Origin: JASFWK01 sp050049355
GTDB lineage: Bacteria; Chloroflexota; Anaerolineae; B4-G1; DUEL01
Assembly (NCBI GenBank): GCA_050049355.1
Contig: JASFWK010000127.1
Span: forward strand, 1-6,139
Length of the DNA: 6,139 nt
Direction of reading: 5' to 3'
Part shown: positions 1 to 5,470 of the stretch, one piece after another
Layout of the letters: the number at the start of each line of letters is the position of its first letter
Numbering within the stretch: position 1 is the first letter of the stretch
Program-made: the position numbers and the translations under genes
The notes under the pieces: generated by a model
What the model saw: only the letters and a program-made list of their open reading frames with translations
Told to the model about the DNA's origin: nothing
Databases searched by the model: none

Positions 1-17
1 ACGTGGCGGCGAGATGA
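1..17 (+). CDS. possible 3' end of an upstream gene (last codons only)
   Basis: Reading from base 3 gives V-A-A-R followed by TGA at 15-17. That stop overlaps the ATG at 14-16 in an ATGA arrangement, which is common where one operon gene ends and the next begins. Only four residues are visible, so nothing can be said about the product. The rdgB frame is also open leftward to the window edge, so an in-frame N-terminal extension or fusion to rdgB cannot be excluded from this window alone. Confidence 0.25.
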
Positions 18-25
18 CGGGCGTC

Positions 26-33
26 AAGGAGGA
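26..33 (+). promoter_or_regulatory. strong ribosome binding site that sets the rdgB start
   Basis: AAGGAGGA lies 7 bases before the ATG at 41. The earlier in-frame ATG at 14 has only a weak GGCGGCGAG stretch before it. This favours 41 as the start, in agreement with where HAM1-family proteins normally begin. Confidence 0.8.
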
Positions 34-40
34 AGACGCG

Positions 41-643
41 ATGAGGCTGCTGGTAGCTACCCACAACCCGGGCAAGATGGAGGAGTTCCGTGCCCTGCTG
101 GCCCCCCTTCCCGCCGAGATCTGCTTCGCACCCGACCTGGGTCTCCAGGTGTCGGTGGTCGAAGGGGGACAGACCTATGAGGAGAACGCTCGCCTCAAAG
201 CGGAGGCCTACGCTCGGGCGAGTGGCCTCCTGACGCTGGCGGACGATTCTGGGCTGGAGGTAGATGCCCTGGGTGGAGTCCCCGGCATTCGATCAGCTCG
301 CTATGCGCTCGGCTCCGACGCCGACCGGGTCGCCGCACTTCTCAACGATCTTGACGGGATCCCCTGGGAGCAGCGTACCGCCCGCTTCCGCTGCGTCACC
401 GCTGTCATCACCGGCCAGGGGGAACTCCATACGGCCGAGGGAACCTGTGAAGGAATCATCTCCACCACCCCAGCTGGGAATCAAGGCTTCGGCTACGATC
501 CCATCTTCTACCTGCCGGAACTGGATCGCACGATGGCTCAGATCCCCATTGACGTCAAGAACAGGATTAGCCACCGCGCCCGCGCGATCCGGGCAATACT
601 GCCGATCCTGCGGGAGCAGCTTCCTCCGGGGTCGATTTCCTAG
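41..643 (+). CDS. rdgB: RdgB/HAM1-family XTP/dITP pyrophosphatase
   Basis: Cytosolic nucleoside-triphosphate pyrophosphatase that hydrolyses non-canonical purine nucleotides (dITP, ITP, XTP) to monophosphates, keeping hypoxanthine and xanthine out of DNA and RNA. The 200-residue product is the usual family length. Visible family motifs are ATHNPGK at 6-12 (substrate-binding loop just after the start), TYEENA at 45-50, ADDSGLEV at 67-74 with the metal/catalytic Asp pair, PGIRSARYA at 81-89, GFGYDPIF at 149-156, and KN-RISHRARA near 173-182 (the SHR signature). The start at ATG 41 is chosen because the family begins with a short strand running into THNPGK and because a strong ribosome binding site precedes it. 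Starting at ATG 14 would add nine non-conserved residues. The gene may be translationally coupled to an upstream gene. Its stop is followed within 10 bases by the promoter of the next gene, so the two can be expressed separately. All expected motifs are present and no damage is seen. Confidence 0.96.
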   Translation: MRLLVATHNPGKMEEFRALLAPLPAEICFAPDLGLQVSVVEGGQTYEENARLKAEAYARASGLLTLADDSGLEVDALGGVPGIRSARYALGSDADRVAALLNDLDGIPWEQRTARFRCVTAVITGQGELHTAEGTCEGIISTTPAGNQGFGYDPIFYLPELDRTMAQIPIDVKNRISHRARAIRAILPILREQLPPGSIS

Positions 644-652
644 TTCCTCCTC

Positions 653-681
653 TTGCCGCGCGTTCTGTTCCCGTGTACAAT
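653..681 (+). promoter_or_regulatory. sigma-70-type promoter for transketolase
   Basis: TTGCCG (653-658) and TACAAT (676-681) are separated by exactly 17 bp. They match four of six bases of TTGACA and five of six of TATAAT. Transcription would begin near 688, about 25 bases before the transketolase ATG at 713. The short leader still contains the ribosome binding site. Position, spacing and the lack of another use for this gap all agree; it is a prediction from sequence only. Confidence 0.7.
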
Positions 682-712
682 GCCCCTCACACCAAGTACC
701 AGGAGTTCTCCC

Positions 713-2710
713 ATGAACGATGAACTGCATCATCTGTGCATCAACACGCTTCGCACGTTGGCGATGGACGCGGTCCAGAAGGCCGACTCTGGTCACCCGG
801 GGATGCCGATGGGGATGGCGGATGTGGCCTACGCACTCTGGACTCGTTTCCTCAAGCACAACCCGGCCGACCCGGCCTGGCCGAATAGGGACCGTTTCGT
901 CCTCTCCGCCGGTCACGGCTCGATGCTTCTCTACGGCTTGCTCCACCTCACCGGGTACGATCTAGCGTTGGACGAATTGGAGAGCTTCCGCCAGTGGGGG
1001 AGCCAGACGCCGGGCCATCCCGAGTACGGTCTGACCCCCGGCGTAGAGACCACCACGGGCCCGCTGGGCCAAGGGTTCGGCAACGGTGTGGGAATGGCCA
1101 TCGCGGAGCGGTTCCTGGCCGCTGTCTTCAACCGGCCCGGCTTCCCCATCTTCGATCACTACACCTATGCCATTGTCTCCGACGGCGACTTGATGGAAGG
1201 GGTGAGTCACGAGGCAGCTTCGCTGGCCGGCCATCTGGGGCTGGGAAAGCTGATCTATCTCTACGACGACAATGAAATCTCAATTGAAGGATCCACCGAC
1301 ATCACTTTCACTGAAGATGTCGCGGCGCGCTTCCGGGCCTACGGCTGGCACGTCCAGGCAGTGAACGGCCACGATCTGGAGGAGATCACAGCAGCTATCG
1401 CTGCAGCTCGAACCGAGAAGGATCATCCCTCGCTCGTCATTTGCCACACTCACATTGCCTATGGCAGTCCCAACAAGCAGGACACGGCTGCTGCTCACGG
1501 CGCGCCGCTGGGGGAGGAGGAGGTCTGGCTGACCAAGGAGGCTCTGGGCTGGCCGCCCGACGCGCATTTCCTGATCCCACCGGAGGTCTTGGAGTTCTTC
1601 CGCGGAGCTGTGGATCGGGGGGAGGAGGCGCAGGCCAGCTGGCAGGCGCTCTTCGATAGCTATGCGGATGAGTATCCTCAGCAGGCGATGCTCCTTCAGC
1701 GGCTGTGGGCGGGTCAGCTACCTGAGGACTGGCAGGAGGTGCTGCCGACCTTCTCCCACGCCGATGGCCTACTCGCCACGCGGAAGGCCTCCGGCGTGAT
1801 TCTTAACGCGCTGGCCTCTGCCCTGCCTACGCTCATCGGCGGCTCGGCTGACCTGGCTCCTTCTAACAAGACTCTACTTGAGGATAGCGGCGATTTCCAG
1901 CGGGAGACCCCCGGTGGTCGGAACCTTCGCTTCGGAGTGCGCGAACACACGATGGGCGCGATCCTCAACGGGATGGCGCTCCACGGCGAGCTTCTCGTCT
2001 ATGGGGGAACGTTCCTGGTCTTCTCAGATTACATGCGTCCGCCGATACGCCTGGCGGCCATGTCGGACTTGCCGGTGGTCTACGTGTGGACCCATGATTC
2101 GGTCTGGATCGGCGAGGATGGACCCACTCACCAGCCAGTCGAACATCTGCCCGCTTTGCGGGCCATACCCAATCTGGTCCTCATCCGCCCCTGTGATGCC
2201 AACGAGACGGCCGTTGCGTGGAGAGTGGCGCTGGAGCGGCGGGACGGCCCCACCGGACTGGTCCTTACCCGCCAGTCGCTGCCAGTACTGGATCGCAGCG
2301 AGCTGGGCAGCGCGGAAGGCCTGACCCGAGGGGCCTATGTGCTCTGCGATGGTTCCAGTGGGTCGCCAGACTTGATTCTCATTGCCTCTGGCTCCGAGGT
2401 GCACCTGGCGGTGGAGGTCCAGCAGCGGCTGCTCGAAGAGGGGGTGGAGGCACGGGTGGTCTCAATGCCCAGCTGGGAACTCTTCGACGCCCAGCCTGCG
2501 TCGTACAGGGCTTCCGTTCTGCCACCCGACGTCACTGCTCGCCTGGCTATCGAGGCAGCGGCCCCCTTTGGCTGGGAGCGGCACGTGGGGCCTCGCGGGG
2601 CCGTGGTGAGCATAGAGCGATTTGGGGCCTCCGCGCCCTACAAGGTGTTGATGGAGAGGTTCGGCTTCACACCGGAGGCGGTGATGGAGCGGGCGTTGGA
2701 GCTCGTATAG
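713..2710 (+). CDS. tkt: transketolase
   Basis: Thiamine-diphosphate enzyme of the non-oxidative pentose phosphate pathway. It moves two-carbon ketol units from xylulose 5-phosphate to ribose 5-phosphate or erythrose 4-phosphate, in the cytosol and normally as a homodimer. The 665-residue length is typical. The N-terminal cofactor domain (about 1-333) has SGHPG at 26-30, SAGHGS at 65-70, TTGPLGQG at 114-121, and the thiamine-diphosphate/metal motif from D157-G-D159 to N187. The pyrimidine-binding domain (about 350-525) has GGSADL at 376-381, the catalytic Glu in FGVREHT (E411), DGPTHQP at 469-475 with H473, and TRQ at 519-521. The C-terminal domain (about 536-660) includes IASGSEV at 557-563 and IERFGAS at 634-640. 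Key-residue positions as I recall them for the E. coli enzyme match closely without large gaps. The start at ATG 713 follows AGGAG (701-705) by 7 bases. An in-frame TTG at 653 would add 20 residues but lies in the -35 element, so it is rejected. No partner transaldolase or other pathway gene is nearby. Confidence 0.98.
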   Translation: MNDELHHLCINTLRTLAMDAVQKADSGHPGMPMGMADVAYALWTRFLKHNPADPAWPNRDRFVLSAGHGSMLLYGLLHLTGYDLALDELESFRQWGSQTPGHPEYGLTPGVETTTGPLGQGFGNGVGMAIAERFLAAVFNRPGFPIFDHYTYAIVSDGDLMEGVSHEAASLAGHLGLGKLIYLYDDNEISIEGSTDITFTEDVAARFRAYGWHVQAVNGHDLEEITAAIAAARTEKDHPSLVICHTHIAYGSPNKQDTAAAHGAPLGEEEVWLTKEALGWPPDAHFLIPPEVLEFFRGAVDRGEEAQASWQALFDSYADEYPQQAMLLQRLWAGQLPEDWQEVLPTFSHADGLLATRKASGVILNALASALPTLIGGSADLAPSNKTLLEDSGDFQRETPGGRNLRFGVREHTMGAILNGMALHGELLVYGGTFLVFSDYMRPPIRLAAMSDLPVVYVWTHDSVWIGEDGPTHQPVEHLPALRAIPNLVLIRPCDANETAVAWRVALERRDGPTGLVLTRQSLPVLDRSELGSAEGLTRGAYVLCDGSSGSPDLILIASGSEVHLAVEVQQRLLEEGVEARVVSMPSWELFDAQPASYRASVLPPDVTARLAIEAAAPFGWERHVGPRGAVVSIERFGASAPYKVLMERFGFTPEAVMERALELV

Positions 2711-2778
2711 GGTAAGGTGCAGCGGGTGGTTGGTGCGATTCGCGGAATTCGTGGCAGGAACTGGAGTGACGGGGTGTT

Positions 2779-3561
2779 GTGAGCGTGGAGGAGGCGGATT
2801 TCGGAACTACGTTCATCGTCTTTCGAGACGGCGCCGGGCAGCGAGTGGAGGGGGCCGTACCTAGCGAGGAGCGGGTCGTCCTCTCCGTCAACGCTGTGGA
2901 ACTGGTCGGCCTGATGTGCACGCCGACGCTGCTGGAGGAACTGGCGTTGGGGTTTCTGTACAACGAAGGCCTCATCGACGGGATGGAGGATGTGGCCGAT
3001 GTGCGCGTCTGTGGCTCCCGCCGCTGCGTTGACGTCTGGCTTCATAAGGACATCGAACCGCCCAGGCTGCGCACGATCACCTCTGGCTGCTCGGGGGGGA
3101 CCACCTTCGAGAACCTGGCGGACGCTCACCGTCCTGTCTCCTCGGACCTCCGGGTTGTGCCTTCCCAAGTCTTGGCCTTGATGGGTCGGTTGGGGGAGGC
3201 GGCCGATCTCTACCGTCGGGTGGGTGGAACCCACGTCTCTGCGTTGGCAGACGAGACAGACCTGACGTGTGTGACGGAAGACGTGGGGCGCCACAACACG
3301 CTCGATAAGCTGGCTGGCATCTGTCTACGCCATGGCCTGCCGATGCGAGGCTCTATCCTCCTGACCTCGGGGCGGGTCACTTCGGAGATGCTGGCCAAGG
3401 CGGCACGGATGGGTGTACCCGTCGTTGTCTCGCGCACCGCCCCTACTTCCCTTTCGGTGGAGCTGGCTCGTACCTGGGATATGACGCTCCTGGGCTATGC
3501 CCGGGGTCGTAGTTTCCGCGTCTACGCTGGGGCTCAGCGCGTCGCTGATCTTGACCTCTAG
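2779..3561 (+). CDS. fdhD: FdhD, sulfur carrier for formate dehydrogenase maturation
   Basis: FdhD accepts sulfur from a cysteine desulfurase and passes it to the bis-MGD molybdenum (or tungsten) cofactor, which formate dehydrogenases need for activity. The 260-residue protein shows family signatures in order: LLEELALGFLYNEGLI at 51-66, the cysteine loop SGCSGG at 102-107, VGGTHVSAL at 148-156 (the GG-x-H-x-A motif), EDVGRHNTLDK at 167-177, LTSGRVTSEML at 195-205, and SRTAPTSLSVELA at 218-230. Oddity: the loop has one cysteine (C104), whereas E. coli FdhD has a C-x-x-C pair. The GTG start at 2779 is the first start codon after an in-frame TGA at 2767-2769. Its ribosome binding site is poor (GGAG at 2763-2766, 12 bases away), so GTG 2785 remains possible. 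The gene lies 68 bp after tkt with no clear promoter between, so it may be read through from tkt. No formate dehydrogenase or cofactor synthesis gene is in the window. Confidence 0.93.
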   Translation: MSVEEADFGTTFIVFRDGAGQRVEGAVPSEERVVLSVNAVELVGLMCTPTLLEELALGFLYNEGLIDGMEDVADVRVCGSRRCVDVWLHKDIEPPRLRTITSGCSGGTTFENLADAHRPVSSDLRVVPSQVLALMGRLGEAADLYRRVGGTHVSALADETDLTCVTEDVGRHNTLDKLAGICLRHGLPMRGSILLTSGRVTSEMLAKAARMGVPVVVSRTAPTSLSVELARTWDMTLLGYARGRSFRVYAGAQRVADLDL

Positions 3562-3644
3562 GGCGTGCTGGCGGAATCTCACCAGGCGGAACTGAGTCCG
3601 CAGAGAAGGTTCGCTCGTACTCGGATCGATCGTAGGAGGAAGCG

Positions 3645-4085
3645 ATGAGAAAGCATTATCTTGCCCTGTTGGCCTGGCTTGTCCTTCTGCTTGCGGCCTG
3701 TGGATCGCGTACTGAGCCGACCTCTGAGGCTGAACCCGCCACTCCGACGCAGATCAGCCCCATAAGTCCTTTGCCCGAGCAGCAGGAGACAAGCCCCGTC
3801 TCGCCCTTACCGCGCCCTCCCATCGACGTCGTGAATGCGGCTGTGGCCCATCTGGCCTCTGAGCTTGACATCTCTCAAGATGAGGTGACGTTGCTCTCCG
3901 TTGAGGCAGTCCAATGGTCGGATACTAGTCTGGGATGTGCCCAACCGGGGGAGATGTATGCTCAGGTGATCACGCCTGGGTATCGAGTGATCTTGGGTGC
4001 CGGTGGAGAGGAGTACGAGCTCCACACTGATGAGGCGGGGCAGAACGTTGTCTTGTGCAATTCGCGCGCCCCAGGATCTGAATGA
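3645..4085 (+). CDS. small lipoprotein with an uncharacterised C-terminal domain
   Basis: The 146-residue product begins with a lipoprotein signal peptide: MRKH, a hydrophobic core, and lipobox LAAC with C19 as the lipidation site, so the mature protein should be anchored on the outer face of the cytoplasmic membrane. Residues 20-60 are a Thr/Pro/Glu-rich low-complexity linker containing a twofold SP-I/V-SPLP repeat (38-44 and 50-56). The C-terminal domain (about 61-139) has an N-terminal helix-like stretch, then WSDTSLGC (91-98), QPGEMYAQVITPGYRVIL (100-117) and a closing NVVLC (134-138). C98 and C138 could form a disulfide outside the cell. I recognise this domain pattern from hypothetical proteins of Chloroflexota and some other bacteria but know no assigned function. 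The ATG is preceded by AGGAGGA at 3634-3640, 4 bases away, an excellent ribosome binding site. It lies 83 bp after fdhD and 35 bp before the nitroreductase gene, with which it probably shares a transcript. Confidence 0.88.
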   Translation: MRKHYLALLAWLVLLLAACGSRTEPTSEAEPATPTQISPISPLPEQQETSPVSPLPRPPIDVVNAAVAHLASELDISQDEVTLLSVEAVQWSDTSLGCAQPGEMYAQVITPGYRVILGAGGEEYELHTDEAGQNVVLCNSRAPGSE

Positions 4086-4120
4086 TCTCGACCTCCCATT
4101 CTTGAGGAGATTGGATTCCT

Positions 4121-4969
4121 GTGGATATTCGAACGGCCATACGCCGCCGTCGCAGCACACGCCGCTATCTCGATCGGCGAGTGCCGGAACCGGTCTTGAA
4201 GTCTCTGCTGGGCGTGGCTGCGGGTGCGGCACACCTCTGCCGGCCCGGTGCTCGCGTGGCGTTGGTGGATGGCCAGGAGCGAGTGGCCGAGATCCTCTCG
4301 CGGTTCGCGGGCGTCTATGGCCTGGTCCGCGGGGCTCCTCATCTTCTGATTGGCGTTCTTCCTCAGGACTCGCGTGTGACGCGACTGGATTTGGGGTACG
4401 TATTGGAGCAAGTCGTCCTGGAGGCAACGCGGCTGGAGGTGGATACCTGCTGGATGACTGGTTCCTACAGCCCGGACCGCGCTGCCGAGGAAGTGGAGAC
4501 GGAACCTGGGGAGATCGTGGCGGGGGCTGTGGCCCTCGGTTATGGCCGCGAGGATGCCTGGGCGCGCTTGCACGATGGGACGATCCGACGTCTCGTGGCT
4601 GCCCAACGGCGGTTGCCTCTTGAGCAGCTTGTCTTCACTGGAAGGTGGGGGGAGCCGTGGTCGCCGGAGGGGGCCAGTCCAGCGCTGGTCGAGGTCCTTG
4701 ATTGCGCTCGTCTGGCTCCTTCGGCACACAACCGCCAGCCCTGGCGCTTTGTCGTGCAGCGGGACAAGGTGAGTATGGCCCTGGTTGAGCCGGCGCCGAT
4801 CGACGGAGGGATCGCAATGGCGCATGTGATGTTGGCCGCGGCGGACGTGGGGCGATCTGGTGACTGGGTGGTGCGCTTCGGCGAAGGGGCGCTTGCTCAG
4901 GAGCTGGCGCTTCCCCCCTCTGTGGCTCCGGTGGGCTACTACACCTGGGGGCGGACGGCGGGCGGGTAA
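4121..4969 (+). CDS. nitroreductase-like FMN protein with two half-domains (TM1586-like)
   Basis: Likely FMN-binding, NAD(P)H-dependent oxidoreductase-like protein of 282 residues; its substrate cannot be told from sequence. Motifs are split between two halves. The first half (about 1-145) has the flavin phosphate-binding start RRRRSTRRY (8-16) and the late motif DTCWMTGSY to ALGYG (108-142), but lacks the usual APS-x-x-N-x-QPW between them. The second half (about 186-275) has ARLAPSAHNRQPWRF (196-210) followed by DGGIAMAHVMLAA (228-240). This resembles the putative nitroreductase family typified by Thermotoga TM1586, in which one chain appears to mimic a nitroreductase dimer; I assign this from memory of the family. 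The GTG start at 4121 has GAGGAGA (4104-4110) 10 bases upstream and begins at the conserved N-terminus. It follows the lipoprotein gene by 35 bp, so co-transcription is likely. A 6-bp hairpin at 4977-4992 follows the stop. Confidence 0.85.
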   Translation: MDIRTAIRRRRSTRRYLDRRVPEPVLKSLLGVAAGAAHLCRPGARVALVDGQERVAEILSRFAGVYGLVRGAPHLLIGVLPQDSRVTRLDLGYVLEQVVLEATRLEVDTCWMTGSYSPDRAAEEVETEPGEIVAGAVALGYGREDAWARLHDGTIRRLVAAQRRLPLEQLVFTGRWGEPWSPEGASPALVEVLDCARLAPSAHNRQPWRFVVQRDKVSMALVEPAPIDGGIAMAHVMLAAADVGRSGDWVVRFGEGALAQELALPPSVAPVGYYTWGRTAGG

Positions 4970-4976
4970 CCTGGGT

Positions 4977-4992
4977 CGCTCTATCGAGAGCG
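4977..4992 (+). repeat. small inverted repeat after the nitroreductase stop
   Basis: CGCTCT and AGAGCG flank the tetraloop ATCG, a perfect 6-bp stem 7 bases after the stop codon. No T-run follows, so it is at best a weak or rho-assisted terminator or an mRNA 3' end stabiliser. The rest of the gap up to the tRNA promoter (about 4993-5126) shows no gene. Confidence 0.35.
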
Positions 4993-5126
4993 GCTTCAGT
5001 TCTCGGGCCTGTGTGAGGGTAACCTCTGCATCTTGCGCAGGTACTTCCTTTCATCTATCGCCATTTCGTCGTCACTGGACAAGTCTCCTCCGGTAACGTT
5101 GTCATTTGGTGGTGAATGGCGGGGAC

Positions 5127-5155
5127 TTGCCCTCCCGAATGGAAGATGATATAAT
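5127..5155 (+). promoter_or_regulatory. extended -10 promoter of the tRNA-Val gene
   Basis: TTGCCC (5127-5132) and a perfect TATAAT (5150-5155) have a 17-bp spacer. A TGA just before the TATAAT (5147-5149) gives an extended -10 element. Transcription would start near 5162, leaving a leader of about 9 bases before the mature tRNA at 5171. This is the best promoter in the window and suits a highly expressed stable RNA. Confidence 0.85.
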
Positions 5156-5170
5156 GAGCAAGGCTTGCTG

Positions 5171-5244
5171 GGGCGCGTAGCTCAGTCGGTCAGAGCGCTA
5201 CACTCACATTGTAGAGGTCAGGGGTTCGAGTCCCTTCGCGCCCA
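5171..5244 (+). tRNA. tRNA-Val, anticodon CAC
   Basis: A full cloverleaf can be folded by hand. The acceptor stem GGGCGCG (5171-5177) pairs with CGCGCCC (5237-5243), 7 of 7, with A5244 as discriminator. The D stem GCTC (5180-5183) pairs with GAGC (5193-5196). The anticodon stem CTACA (5198-5202) pairs with TGTAG (5210-5214), 5 of 5. The loop C-T-CAC-A-T puts the anticodon at 5205-5207, reading valine GUG codons. The T stem 5220-5224 pairs with 5232-5236 (one G-U) around the loop TTCGAGT. CCA is not encoded (CTC follows the discriminator), so it must be added by the CCA-adding enzyme. It is a single-gene unit with its own promoter and terminator. GTG codons are frequent in the GC-rich genes to the left. 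Confidence 0.97.
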
Positions 5245-5249
5245 CTCGC

Positions 5250-5265
5250 CGGTGGTCTCCCACCG
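5250..5265 (+). other. hairpin in the tRNA 3' trailer
   Basis: CGGTGG (5250-5255) and CCACCG (5260-5265) form a perfect 6-bp stem around TCTC, 5 bases after the discriminator base. There is no T-run, so it is not the terminator. It may mark the trailer for 3' processing. No further tRNA is seen before the terminator. Confidence 0.4.
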
Positions 5266-5298
5266 CTGCATTCGGTGTGGGGCCAGCATAGTGAACGC

Positions 5299-5324
5299 AA
5301 AAGCCGCTTGAATGCGGCTTTTTT
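5299..5324 (+). terminator. rho-independent terminator after tRNA-Val
   Basis: AAAAGCCGC (5299-5307) pairs with GCGGCTTTT (5314-5322) around the loop TTGAAT, with a run of six T at 5319-5324. This is a textbook intrinsic terminator for the + strand tRNA transcript. Read on the - strand the same stem is followed by TTTT, so it could weakly stop the convergent - strand gene too. An outer CGCAAA/TTTGCG pairing (5296-5301 with 5327-5332) offers an alternative longer stem. Confidence 0.9.
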
Positions 5325-5364
5325 CGTTTGCGTATCCACTACACTGGGAAAGGGGTGCGCGGTG

Positions 5365-5379
5365 AACCTCAGTGAGGTT
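5365..5379. repeat. perfect 15-bp palindrome
   Basis: AACCTCA, a central G, and TGAGGTT form a perfect inverted repeat with 7-bp arms. It lies in the gap between the tRNA terminator and the 3' end of the - strand gene, about 92 bp beyond that gene's stop. A second small hairpin, CGACT-TTC-AGTCG, is at 5425-5437. Neither has a T-run. The palindrome could be a protein-binding site or a weak RNA hairpin; the role is unknown. No gene is supported in 5325-5470. Confidence 0.5.
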
Positions 5380-5470
5380 ATCTGACTGGCTTGACCGACA
5401 GCGACGTCTGGGACTCCGCGCTAGCGACTTTCAGTCGACTTGACTTTGCAGGTCATAGATCGGTGGTCTT

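Noticed and set aside
653..712. TTG-initiated 20-residue extension of transketolase
   Set aside because: The extension lies over the promoter, has no ribosome binding site, and the family aligns from the ATG at 713.
293..946. - strand open frame spanning rdgB and the start of tkt
   Set aside because: It crosses two well-supported + strand genes and the tkt promoter, and the translation shows no family features.
2638..3294. - strand open frame opposite the tkt end and fdhD
   Set aside because: Antisense to strongly supported genes, with a low-complexity translation and no motif.
3586..3601. GCGGA/TCCGC hairpin between fdhD and the lipoprotein gene
   Set aside because: Only 5 bp with no T-run; too weak to call a terminator.
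3997..4623. + strand open frame overlapping the lipoprotein end and nitroreductase in another frame
   Set aside because: Gly/Arg/Ser-rich shadow; the nitroreductase frame has the motifs.
3962..4825. Long - strand open frame of 287 codons opposite the lipoprotein and nitroreductase genes
   Set aside because: It is rich in Arg, His, Pro and Ser with no recognisable motif, as expected for the antisense of GC-rich coding DNA, and the + strand genes have clear motifs and ribosome binding sites.
4964..5097. Repeated GGGTAACCT at 4964-4972 and 5017-5025, with GGTAAC again at 5092-5097
   Set aside because: Nine bases, only two full copies, one overlapping a stop codon; too short to separate from chance and not regularly spaced enough for an array.
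5171..5470. tRNA-Val as a proven integration site
   Set aside because: No copy of the tRNA 3' end and no integrase gene is visible in the window; only the composition change supports the idea.
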